5,683 bases of DNA. Origin: an uncultured Eubacteriales bacterium (GTDB lineage Bacteria; Bacillota; Clostridia; Oscillospirales; Butyricicoccaceae). The position numbers were made by a program, and so were the translations under genes. Below are positions 1-5,607 of the stretch, one piece after another. Within the stretch, counting starts at the first letter, position 1, and every line of letters starts with the position of its first letter. The notes below the pieces were generated by a model. It had not been told where the DNA came from. It saw nothing but the letters and a program-made list of their open reading frames with translations, and ran no database searches. The stretch lies in the NCBI GenBank assembly GCA_934675045.1, contig CAKUPI010000124.1:1-5683 (forward strand), read 5' to 3'.

Positions 1-1256
1 TGACGCAAAACAACAACCCGTACATCAGTTTTACGCAGACCATCGACCGCGCGGCAGAGCTGCTGGGCCTTGAACGGTCGGCCTATGAGTTTGTCAAATA
101 CCCGGAGCGCGAGCTTATCGTGTCCATTCCCGTTGAAATGGATGACGGAACGGTCACCATTTACGAGGGCTACCGCGTGCAGCACTCCAGCCTGCTGGGG
201 CCGTACAAGGGGGGCGTGCGCTTTCATCAGGACGTCAATCACGACGAGATGAAGGCGCTGGCCGGTCTGATGACCTTCAAATGCGCGCTGGCCAACCTGC
301 CCTTCGGCGGCGCCAAGGGCGGCGTCACCGTCGACCCGGCCACGCTGTCGCAAAACGAGCTCAAGCGGCTGACCCGCCGCTATACCGCCATGATTCTGCC
401 CATCATCGGGCCGGACGAGGACATTCCGGCGCCCGACATCAACACCAACGAAGAGATCATGGGCTGGATTATGGACACTTACAGCATGATGCGCGGACAT
501 GCGGTGCCGGGCATCGTCACCGGAAAACCGCTGCAGCTGGGCGGGTCCATCGGCCGCACCGAGGCGACCGGCCGCGGCGTCAGCTATGTGCTCAAGGAGA
601 CCATCAAGCGGCTCAAGCTGGAGGAAGAGCGGTGTACGGCCGCCATTTTAGGCTTTGGCAAGGTGGGCAAAGAGGCGGCCCGCCGCCTGTTTGAAGAGGG
701 CATCCGCGTCATCGCGCTCGGCGATGCCACCGGCGCCATCCGCAGCGCCAAGGGGCTGAACATTCCGGCCATTGCGGCGCACGTCGAGAGCGGGCGCAAG
801 ATAGCCGATTATCAGGAGGTCGGCGTCGAGCACATCGCCAACGAGGAGCTGATTGCCTCTGAATGCACCGTGCTCATCCCCTGCGCCATCTCCGGCCGCA
901 TCAACGCCGGAAACGCGGCGTCGGTGCAGGCGCAGATCGTGCTCGAGGGCGGAAACGCGCAGATCACCGCCGAGGCCGACGAGATTCTTGAAGGAAAGGA
1001 CTGCCTTGTCATTCCCGACCTTGTCGCCACGCTGGGCGGCGTCATCGTCTCGTACTTTGAGCGGGTGCAGAATGTGCAGTCGCTCATGTGGGACGAGTTT
1101 GAGATCAACCGCATGCTCAAGAGCATCATTCTCAAGGCCTATGACGAGGTGTGGGAAGCGTCGCGCAAAAACAGCGTCCCCATGCGCATGGGCGCCTATC
1201 TCATCGCGCTCGAGCGCGTCTGCACGGCCAAGCGCATCCGCGGCATATTCCCGTAA
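1..1256 (+). CDS. gdhA: Glutamate dehydrogenase-family amino acid dehydrogenase (Glu/Leu/Phe/Val type), 5' edge-truncated by one base
   Basis: It catalyses reversible NAD(P)-linked oxidative deamination of an amino acid, most likely glutamate to 2-oxoglutarate plus ammonia, in the cytoplasm. The window opens with TG followed in frame by ACG CAA AAC, so the start codon is almost certainly NTG with its first base just outside. A GTG at 120 is an internal valine: the upstream frame encodes the usual family N-terminus (AAELLGL, then PEREL). The protein is 418 aa, normal for the family. Visible motifs, numbering M1: PYKGGVRFH with Lys70, FKCAL with Lys94, GGAKGG with Lys106, catalytic Asp146 in PAPD, Rossmann GFGKVG at 218-223, Asp242 after beta-2, and Ser351 in VSYFE. 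The lysine set and Ser351 favour glutamate over leucine or valine. Several usually conserved cofactor-side positions (298-300, 319-322, 344-345) differ from typical GDHs, so the exact substrate and coenzyme are uncertain. It is the first visible gene of an operon with sdaAB, 15 bp downstream. Confidence 0.93.
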   Translation, partial: TQNNNPYISFTQTIDRAAELLGLERSAYEFVKYPERELIVSIPVEMDDGTVTIYEGYRVQHSSLLGPYKGGVRFHQDVNHDEMKALAGLMTFKCALANLPFGGAKGGVTVDPATLSQNELKRLTRRYTAMILPIIGPDEDIPAPDINTNEEIMGWIMDTYSMMRGHAVPGIVTGKPLQLGGSIGRTEATGRGVSYVLKETIKRLKLEEERCTAAILGFGKVGKEAARRLFEEGIRVIALGDATGAIRSAKGLNIPAIAAHVESGRKIADYQEVGVEHIANEELIASECTVLIPCAISGRINAGNAASVQAQIVLEGGNAQITAEADEILEGKDCLVIPDLVATLGGVIVSYFERVQNVQSLMWDEFEINRMLKSIILKAYDEVWEASRKNSVPMRMGAYLIALERVCTAKRIRGIFP

Positions 1257-1271
1257 TGAGGGGGATCGGTT

Positions 1272-1934
1272 ATGAGTGTCAATATGTTTGATATCCTGGG
1301 GCCCATTACCGTCGGCCCGTCCTCGTCGCACACGGCGGGCGCCATCCGCATCGGGCTGGCCTGCCGCATGATTGTGGGCGCCGACATCAAAAAGGCCAGG
1401 GTGACCTTTTACGGCTCCTTTGCCGACACCTACCGCGGGCACGGCACCGACAAGGCGGTCGTCGGCGGCCTGCTGGGCTTCAGCACCGACAACGTCAAGG
1501 TGCGCGAAAGCCTGCAGCTGGCGCAGTTCCGCGGCATGGAATACGAAATCGTCACGGCGGAGGAGCCGCGCTTTCACCCCAACACAGTGCGCATCGAAGC
1601 GTCGGGCGGGGGGCGCAGCGTCAACCTGCGCGGCATTTCGGTGGGCGGCGGCGCCATTCGGCTGGTCGAGCTCAACGGGTTCGCCATTGACGCCGCCTGT
1701 CTGTACGACACGCTGCTTGTCTTTCACAAGGACACGCCGGGCACGTTGGCCGGAATCGCGCAGACGCTGTCGGGCAGCGGCTACAACATCGGCAACCTTC
1801 GCCTGGCGCGCGACAAGCGCGAGGGCGACGTGATGACCGTTATCGAAACCGACGTGCCGGTTGACCGGGAAACGGTCACCGCGCTGGAGCAGGTGGGCAG
1901 CGTCGGCGCAGTGGTTTCCATTCCCAAATTCTGA
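1272..1934 (+). CDS. sdaAB: L-serine dehydratase, iron-sulfur-dependent, beta subunit
   Basis: This is the beta chain of the [4Fe-4S] L-serine dehydratase (L-serine to pyruvate plus ammonia), acting in the cytoplasm with the alpha chain encoded next. The 220 aa length is normal for the split-subunit Firmicute type. The N-terminal domain shows DILGPITVGPSSSHTAG (residues 7-23), GHGTD (56-60), HPNT (102-105) and GGG (125-127). A C-terminal ACT domain spans about 146-220, with DTPGTLAGIAQTL in its first helix. The ACT domain is known in this family as a regulatory or dimerisation unit; no effector can be read from the sequence. The ATG at 1272 is supported by a GAGGGGG ribosome site at 1258-1264, seven bases upstream, and by the family N-terminus beginning there. 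The stop is 19 bp before sdaAA, consistent with co-translation of a heteromer. Nothing is truncated. Confidence 0.96.
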   Translation: MSVNMFDILGPITVGPSSSHTAGAIRIGLACRMIVGADIKKARVTFYGSFADTYRGHGTDKAVVGGLLGFSTDNVKVRESLQLAQFRGMEYEIVTAEEPRFHPNTVRIEASGGGRSVNLRGISVGGGAIRLVELNGFAIDAACLYDTLLVFHKDTPGTLAGIAQTLSGSGYNIGNLRLARDKREGDVMTVIETDVPVDRETVTALEQVGSVGAVVSIPKF

Positions 1935-1953
1935 TGACAGGCGGGCAGCAGAC

Positions 1954-2823
1954 ATGAACATACCGAGCATTGACTATATTCTCGATGAGGCGGCAAAAAA
2001 CAGCCAGCCCATCTGGCAGATCGTGCTGCGCGAGGAGCAGGCCGACAGCGGGCTGAGCATCGAGCAGCTGCGCGAGAGGGTGGAGCACACCTACAACGTG
2101 ATGCGCGAGGCGGCGGCAGGCGGGATTTCCAGCGAGATCAAATCGGTCAGCGGCCTGACCGGCGGCGACGCCGCGCGCTATTACAAGCACTTTAAAAACC
2201 ACAAAAGCCTGCTCGGCTCCCTGTCGGCGCGGGCCATGGCCTACGCGCTCGGGACGAGCGAGTACAACGCGGCCATGGGCGTTATCGTCGCGGCGCCGAC
2301 GGCGGGTTCGGCCGGCGTTCTGCCCGGCGTTCTGCTCGCGGCGCAGGAGGAGTACGGCTTTACCGATCGCGAAGCGGTCAACGCGCTCATCACGGCCACC
2401 GGCATCGGGGCCGTCATCGCCACCCGCGCCACCATTTCGGGCGCGCAGGGGGGCTGTCAGGCCGAGGTCGGCAGCGGCAGCGCCATGGCGGCGGCCGCCC
2501 TGTGCGACGTGATGGGCGGCACGGCCCACCAGACCACCCACGCGGCGGCCATCGCGCTGAAAAACGCGCTCGGGCTGGCCTGTGACCCTGTCGCCGGGCT
2601 GGTCGAGGTGCCCTGCATCAAGCGCAACGGCATGTACGCCTGCATGGCCATTGCGGCGGCCGATCTGGCCCTTTCCGGCGTTGAGAGCTTCATTCCCCCC
2701 GACGAGGTCATCGACGCCATGTACCAAATCGGCTGCAACATGCCGCCCTGCATCAGGGAGACGGCCGAGGGCGGCCTGGCCATCACGCCGACCGGCCTCA
2801 AGGCCAGGCGCCGGCTCTTCTGA
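1954..2823 (+). CDS. sdaAA: L-serine dehydratase, iron-sulfur-dependent, alpha subunit
   Basis: This is the catalytic chain of the [4Fe-4S] L-serine dehydratase. The ATG at 1954 gives 289 aa, the usual alpha-chain length; the frame is open further upstream inside sdaAB, but the family N-terminus (IDYILDEA) begins here. The ribosome site is weak (AGGCGGG at 1939-1945), so translation is probably coupled to sdaAB. Motifs: SSEIKSVSGLTGGDA (59-73), APTAGSAG (114-121), GGCQAEVGSGSAM (166-178), ACDPVAGLVEVPCIKRN (209-225) and RETAEGGLA near the end. Cys168, Cys210 and Cys221 have spacings of 42 and 11 residues, which I recall as the same as the cluster-ligand cysteines of the Legionella enzyme, so the 4Fe-4S site appears intact. 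Two further cysteines (261 and 266) sit just before the RET motif. The TGA stop shares one base with the ATG of the HAD gene. Confidence 0.96.
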   Translation: MNIPSIDYILDEAAKNSQPIWQIVLREEQADSGLSIEQLRERVEHTYNVMREAAAGGISSEIKSVSGLTGGDAARYYKHFKNHKSLLGSLSARAMAYALGTSEYNAAMGVIVAAPTAGSAGVLPGVLLAAQEEYGFTDREAVNALITATGIGAVIATRATISGAQGGCQAEVGSGSAMAAAALCDVMGGTAHQTTHAAAIALKNALGLACDPVAGLVEVPCIKRNGMYACMAIAAADLALSGVESFIPPDEVIDAMYQIGCNMPPCIRETAEGGLAITPTGLKARRRLF

Positions 2824-3470
2824 TGCGCCCGGAGCGGTACAGCCACGTCGTGTGGGATTTTAACGGCACGCTGCTCGACGATTTGGAGACGTCGATTGCG
2901 GCGGTCAGCGACATGCTGCAAAAGCGCGGCCGTCCGCCCATGACCCGGCAGTGGTACTACGAAATTATGGAAATGCCCATCATCCGCTACTACGAGAAGA
3001 TCTTCGACTTGTCGCAGGTCTCCTTCGAGCAGCTCAGCCGCGAGTTCGTCGAGGGCTATGCCCGGCATTTTTCGCGTGCCCGCATTGCCCCCGGCGCGCG
3101 CGAGGCCGTCGCCTACTTTGCCGGGGCCGGGTGCAGGCAGGTCGTCATCTCGTCCTTCGAGCAGGGGCGTCTGCGCGCCATGATGCGGGAAATGGGCCTG
3201 TCCGCCAGCTTCGACGCCGTGCTGGGCGCCGGCGACATCCGATCCGAGAGCAAGGTGGAGCGGGCGCAGCTCTGGCTGCGCGAAAGCGGCGCCGACGGCG
3301 GCCGCGTGCTGGTGGTGGGCGATTTGGTGCACGACTGGGAGATGGCGCAGGCGCTGGAGGCCGACTGCGTGCTGGTCGACTGCGGCCATCAATCGCGCGG
3401 CGATTTGCTGCGCTGCGGCTGCCCGGTGGTGCACAGCCTGCTGGAGCTGCAAAATCTTTTTACGCAATAG
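2823..3470 (+). CDS. HAD-superfamily phosphatase/hydrolase with DxN motif
   Basis: This is a 215 aa HAD-superfamily hydrolase, probably a cytoplasmic phosphatase of the phosphoglycolate phosphatase-like class with an alpha-helical cap between motifs I and II. Motif I is VWDFNGTLLDD: the nucleophile would be Asp12, but the usual second aspartate (acid/base) is Asn14. Motif II is VVISSF (Ser110 or Ser111), motif III is Lys144 in SESK, and motif IV is GDLVHDWEMA with Asp167 and Asp171. All four motifs are in the expected order and spacing. The start is fixed by the TGATG overlap with sdaAA, which implies translational coupling and membership of the serine dehydratase operon. The substrate cannot be read from the sequence. 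A role in clearing a phosphorylated by-product, or a phosphoserine-like substrate, is only a guess from context. There is no signal peptide or membrane segment. Confidence 0.88.
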   Translation: MRPERYSHVVWDFNGTLLDDLETSIAAVSDMLQKRGRPPMTRQWYYEIMEMPIIRYYEKIFDLSQVSFEQLSREFVEGYARHFSRARIAPGAREAVAYFAGAGCRQVVISSFEQGRLRAMMREMGLSASFDAVLGAGDIRSESKVERAQLWLRESGADGGRVLVVGDLVHDWEMAQALEADCVLVDCGHQSRGDLLRCGCPVVHSLLELQNLFTQ

Positions 3471-3490
3471 CGCAAAAAACATTTTTACGC
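3457..3490 (+). repeat. Alternating inverted-repeat arms that could form two exclusive hairpins
   Basis: The segment TTTTTACGC (3457-3465), AATA, GCGCAAAAA (3470-3478), ACA, TTTTTACGC (3482-3490) has a central arm that can pair with either flanking copy. Each pairing gives eight base pairs with one A-C mismatch. The first pairing covers the TAG stop codon of the HAD gene. The second would leave a hairpin followed by a moderately T-rich stretch. The stems are AT-rich, so this is at best a weak intrinsic terminator for the upstream operon. Confidence 0.4.
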
Positions 3491-3519
3491 TTTACTTTGT
3501 GCGCAGTTTTCGCTAAAAT
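3491..3519 (+). promoter_or_regulatory. Putative sigma-A promoter for the TrpR-like/methyltransferase/hslO operon
   Basis: The -35 box is TTTACT (3491-3496, four of six matches to TTGACA). The spacer is 17 bp and the -10 box is TAAAAT (3514-3519, five of six matches). It lies in the only AT-rich gap between the two operons. Transcription would start near 3526 and give a leader of about 60 nt before the ATG at 3586. It directly abuts the hairpin repeats at 3457-3490. Confidence 0.55.
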
Positions 3520-3540
3520 AACAATAGGGAAAGAGGCGCG

Positions 3541-3575
3541 GAGAAAAGCGGCCTTTTGAAATAAACAGAGAAAAG
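3541..3575 (+). repeat. Short direct repeat GAGAAAAG with an embedded AAAAG/CTTTT inverted repeat
   Basis: GAGAAAAG occurs at 3541-3548 and again at 3568-3575, the second copy running into the ribosome binding site GAGGG (3575-3579). The first copy also forms an inverted repeat, AAAAG (3544-3548), CGGC, CTTTT (3553-3557). It lies in the leader of a DNA-binding protein gene, so an operator or a small leader hairpin is conceivable. Purine-rich repeats near ribosome sites also arise by chance. Confidence 0.25.
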
Positions 3576-3585
3576 AGGGTGTCGA

Positions 3586-3876
3586 ATGAATAACAGCATT
3601 TGCGATGAAAACATGGACAAACTGTTTCAGGCAATTTTGAAGCTGGAAAACGTGGAAGAATGCTATGCTCTGTTCGAGGACCTTTGTACCGTAGCAGAGC
3701 TTTTGGCCATCAAGCAGCGCTTTTGGGTGGCCCGCCTGCTCAGCGAAGGGTATATTTATACTGACATTGTTGAAATGACGGGGGCCAGCACGGCGACCAT
3801 CAGCCGCGTCAACCGATGTCTGAACTATGGCAAGGGCGGGTACCGCACCGCGCTGGAGCGCGTCAAAGAGGAATGA
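3586..3876 (+). CDS. YerC/YecD family TrpR-related DNA-binding protein
   Basis: This is a 96 aa protein of the TrpR-like superfamily, YerC/YecD type, found widely in Firmicutes and presumed to be a small dimeric transcriptional regulator; ligand and operator are not established for this subgroup. It is all-helical. The first half (MDKLFQAI to EDLCT) forms the helical dimer core. AELLAIKQRFWVARLL (37-52) is the conserved central helix. The helix-turn-helix lies at about 57-80, with YTDIVEMTGASTATISRV and then the family's RCLNYGKGGY tail. The ATG at 3586 has a clear ribosome site, GAGGG at 3575-3579, six bases upstream. It is the first gene after a likely promoter, and its stop overlaps the methyltransferase start. 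It may regulate its own operon, which is inference only. It is intact and of normal length. Confidence 0.93.
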   Translation: MNNSICDENMDKLFQAILKLENVEECYALFEDLCTVAELLAIKQRFWVARLLSEGYIYTDIVEMTGASTATISRVNRCLNYGKGGYRTALERVKEE

Positions 3877-4646
3877 TGCAGTATTCGGCCCTGGCCGGGC
3901 TGTACGATGCGCTGACGGATAATGTCCCCTATCGGGAGTATGCCGCTCAAATCGAGCGGCTTTTCCGTCGTTACCGGCAAAAACCGTCCATCGTGCTTGA
4001 ACTGGCCTGCGGCACAGGCTCGCTGACGGCGCTGCTTGCGGAGCGGGGGTACGAGATGATAGCGGCCGACATTTCGGCCGAAATGCTGACGCTGGCGCGC
4101 GACAAGTGCCAGGGCCTGCCCGTGCCGCCGGTCTTTATCTGTCAGGACATGTGCGAGCTTGACCTGTACGGCACCGTTCAGGCCGCCGTCTGCTGTCTGG
4201 ACAGCGTCAACTACCTGCCGGACAGGCGGCAGCTGAAGCGGGCCTTTGCGCGGGTTTCACTCTTTTTAGAGCAGGGCGGGCTGTTTCTGTTTGACGTCAA
4301 GACGCCCGCTCTCTTTCGCCAAATGGCCGGGCTTTGCAGCGTCGACGAGGGCGAGGGCTGGTTCAGCGCGTGGCGCTACGGCTGGGAGGCCAAAAGCCGG
4401 CTGTGCGTGCATCAGGTGGACCTGTTTTTTGAAGAAGAGGGCGTTTACCGCCGCCGGACAGAGGAGCATTACCAGCGCGCCTACCCGCGCGCGGTGCTCG
4501 AGCAGGTGCTCGCCGAGACGGGCTTTCGCCTGCGGGGGGTCTTTCAGGGGCTCAGCCTGCGCCCGGCCGGCGCGGAAGAGGGCCGGCTTTTTTTTGCGGC
4601 GCAGAAAATCACCCCCAATCTGCGTGAAATTGAGACAGAAAAGTGA
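3876..4646 (+). CDS. Class I SAM-dependent methyltransferase, substrate unknown
   Basis: This is a 256 aa cytoplasmic Rossmann-fold methyltransferase. Motif I, VLELACGTGSLT, is at residues 40-51. The acidic end of beta-2, where the SAM ribose is held, is Asp65 in IAADIS. CQDM with Asp91 marks the adenine-side acidic motif, and AAVCCLDSVNYL (103-114) is motif IV. The start MQYSALAGLYDAL is typical of the family. A second half rich in beta strands (about 130-256) would form the substrate cap. The start could be 3873 or 3876: both ATGs are in frame and overlap the TrpR-like stop. 3876 sits better behind GAGG (3868-3871). The open frame also continues upstream to 3816, but that would lie inside the previous gene. 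The substrate (small molecule, RNA or protein) cannot be told. It lies between a regulator and hslO with almost no spacing. Confidence 0.92.
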   Translation: MQYSALAGLYDALTDNVPYREYAAQIERLFRRYRQKPSIVLELACGTGSLTALLAERGYEMIAADISAEMLTLARDKCQGLPVPPVFICQDMCELDLYGTVQAAVCCLDSVNYLPDRRQLKRAFARVSLFLEQGGLFLFDVKTPALFRQMAGLCSVDEGEGWFSAWRYGWEAKSRLCVHQVDLFFEEEGVYRRRTEEHYQRAYPRAVLEQVLAETGFRLRGVFQGLSLRPAGAEEGRLFFAAQKITPNLREIETEK

Positions 4647-4655
4647 GGAAGCTCT

Positions 4656-5546
4656 ATGAGTGATTTGCTGATTCGCGGAATGGCGGCCGGCGGCATGGTC
4701 CGCTTTGTCGCCGTGCAGACGACCGAAACGGTGGAGCACATGCGCCTTGTTCACCATACCCTGCCGCTGGCGACGGCCGCGCTCGGGCGCGCGCTGACGG
4801 CGTGCGGCATGATGGGCGACGACATAAAAAAAGAGGACGGGTCGGTGACGCTGCAAATTCGCGGCGGCGGGCCGCTCGGCTCCATCACGGCGGTGTCCGA
4901 CTCGCACGGCAACACCCGGGGATACTTGCAGAACCCGGCCGTTGAGCTGCCGCTGCGGCCCGACGGAAAGCTCGATGTCGGCGGCGGCGTCGGCTGCGAC
5001 GGCGTGCTGACCGTCATTCGCGACATGGGAGAGGGCGAGCCTTTTTCCGGCAGGGTCGAGCTGCGCAGCGGCGAAATCGCCGAGGACGTCGCCGCCTATT
5101 TTGCCGTCAGCGAGCAGGTGCCCACCGTCTGCGCGCTGGGCGTTCTGGTCGGGCGCGATCAGTCGGTCAGCTGCGCCGGGGGCTTTTTGCTGCAGCTGAT
5201 GCCGGGGGCCGACGACGCGCTGATCACCGAACTCGAAGAGCGCATCGCCGCCTTCGGCAGCGTGACGGCGCATTTGCAGAAGGGGGATATCGAGCAGGCG
5301 ATGGCGGACCTTTACGGCGACATGGACTACGAGATTCTCGACCGCCACCCCATTGCCTACCGGTGCAAATGCTCGCGCGCCAAGGTGGAGCAGGCCCTTT
5401 TGAGCATGGGCCGGGAGGAGCTTTTGAAGCTGGCGCACAGCCAGCCGGAGGCGCACGTGACCTGCCAGTTCTGCGACGCCGATTATGCCTTTACCCGCGA
5501 CGAGCTGCTGGCGCTGCTCGAGCCGGGAAAAAAAGCAGAAAAATGA
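4656..5546 (+). CDS. hslO: Hsp33 redox-regulated molecular chaperone
   Basis: This is a 296 aa cytoplasmic holdase chaperone, of normal length, that is known to be activated by oxidative stress plus unfolding through loss of zinc and disulfide formation. The N-terminal domain opens with DLLIRGMAAGGMVRFVAVQT, then LRPDGKLDVGGGVG (about 101-114). The middle shows VSEQVPTVCALGVLV and CAGGFLLQLMPGAD. The redox switch is complete: CxC at Cys237 and Cys239 (RCKCSR), and CxxC at Cys270 and Cys273 (CQFC), separated by 30 residues. The ATG at 4656 has GAGG (4645-4648) seven bases upstream, overlapping the methyltransferase stop, so the two are probably co-translated. The tail (PGKKAEK) is encoded by A-tracts that run into the tRNA promoter region. 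There is no visible terminator after the stop before that promoter. Confidence 0.97.
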   Translation: MSDLLIRGMAAGGMVRFVAVQTTETVEHMRLVHHTLPLATAALGRALTACGMMGDDIKKEDGSVTLQIRGGGPLGSITAVSDSHGNTRGYLQNPAVELPLRPDGKLDVGGGVGCDGVLTVIRDMGEGEPFSGRVELRSGEIAEDVAAYFAVSEQVPTVCALGVLVGRDQSVSCAGGFLLQLMPGADDALITELEERIAAFGSVTAHLQKGDIEQAMADLYGDMDYEILDRHPIAYRCKCSRAKVEQALLSMGREELLKLAHSQPEAHVTCQFCDADYAFTRDELLALLEPGKKAEK

Positions 5547-5585
5547 AAATAAGGTCTTGACATTTGGCCGGGGAATGGGTATAAT
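5528..5585 (+). promoter_or_regulatory. Consensus sigma-A promoter with A-tract upstream element for tRNA-Val
   Basis: TTGACA (5557-5562), a 17 bp spacer and TATAAT (5580-5585) match the bacterial housekeeping consensus exactly. A-tracts at about 5528-5552 resemble an UP element and include the last codons of hslO. The start would fall near 5592, leaving about 16 nt to be removed from the 5' end of the tRNA at 5608. The strength fits stable RNA transcription. Confidence 0.9.
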
Positions 5586-5607
5586 AATTCTCGTCGCTGC
5601 GGAACAA

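Noticed and set aside
120..122. GTG as the start codon of the dehydrogenase
   Set aside because: The frame is open back to base 3 and encodes the conserved family N-terminus, so this GTG is Val41.
1861..1953. Earlier start for sdaAA inside sdaAB
   Set aside because: The added residues are shadow translation of the ACT domain end; the family N-terminus begins at the ATG at 1954.
648..1970. Long open frame on the minus strand (440 codons) across the gdhA/sdaAB region
   Set aside because: It spans two well-supported genes and their junction, and its translation is low-complexity, rich in Ala, Arg, His and Asp with no recognisable motif. Such antisense frames are common opposite GC-rich codons.
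2457..3482. Minus-strand open frame opposite sdaAA and the HAD gene
   Set aside because: No motif, no plausible ribosome site, and both + strand genes beneath it carry complete family motifs.
3520..3585. Riboswitch or T-box in the leader of the TrpR-like gene
   Set aside because: The leader is only about 60 nt and lacks any recognisable aptamer core or specifier/antiterminator pattern.
3816..3875. Earlier start for the methyltransferase inside the TrpR-like gene
   Set aside because: The extra residues overlap the conserved end of the TrpR-like protein and do not resemble the methyltransferase N-terminus.
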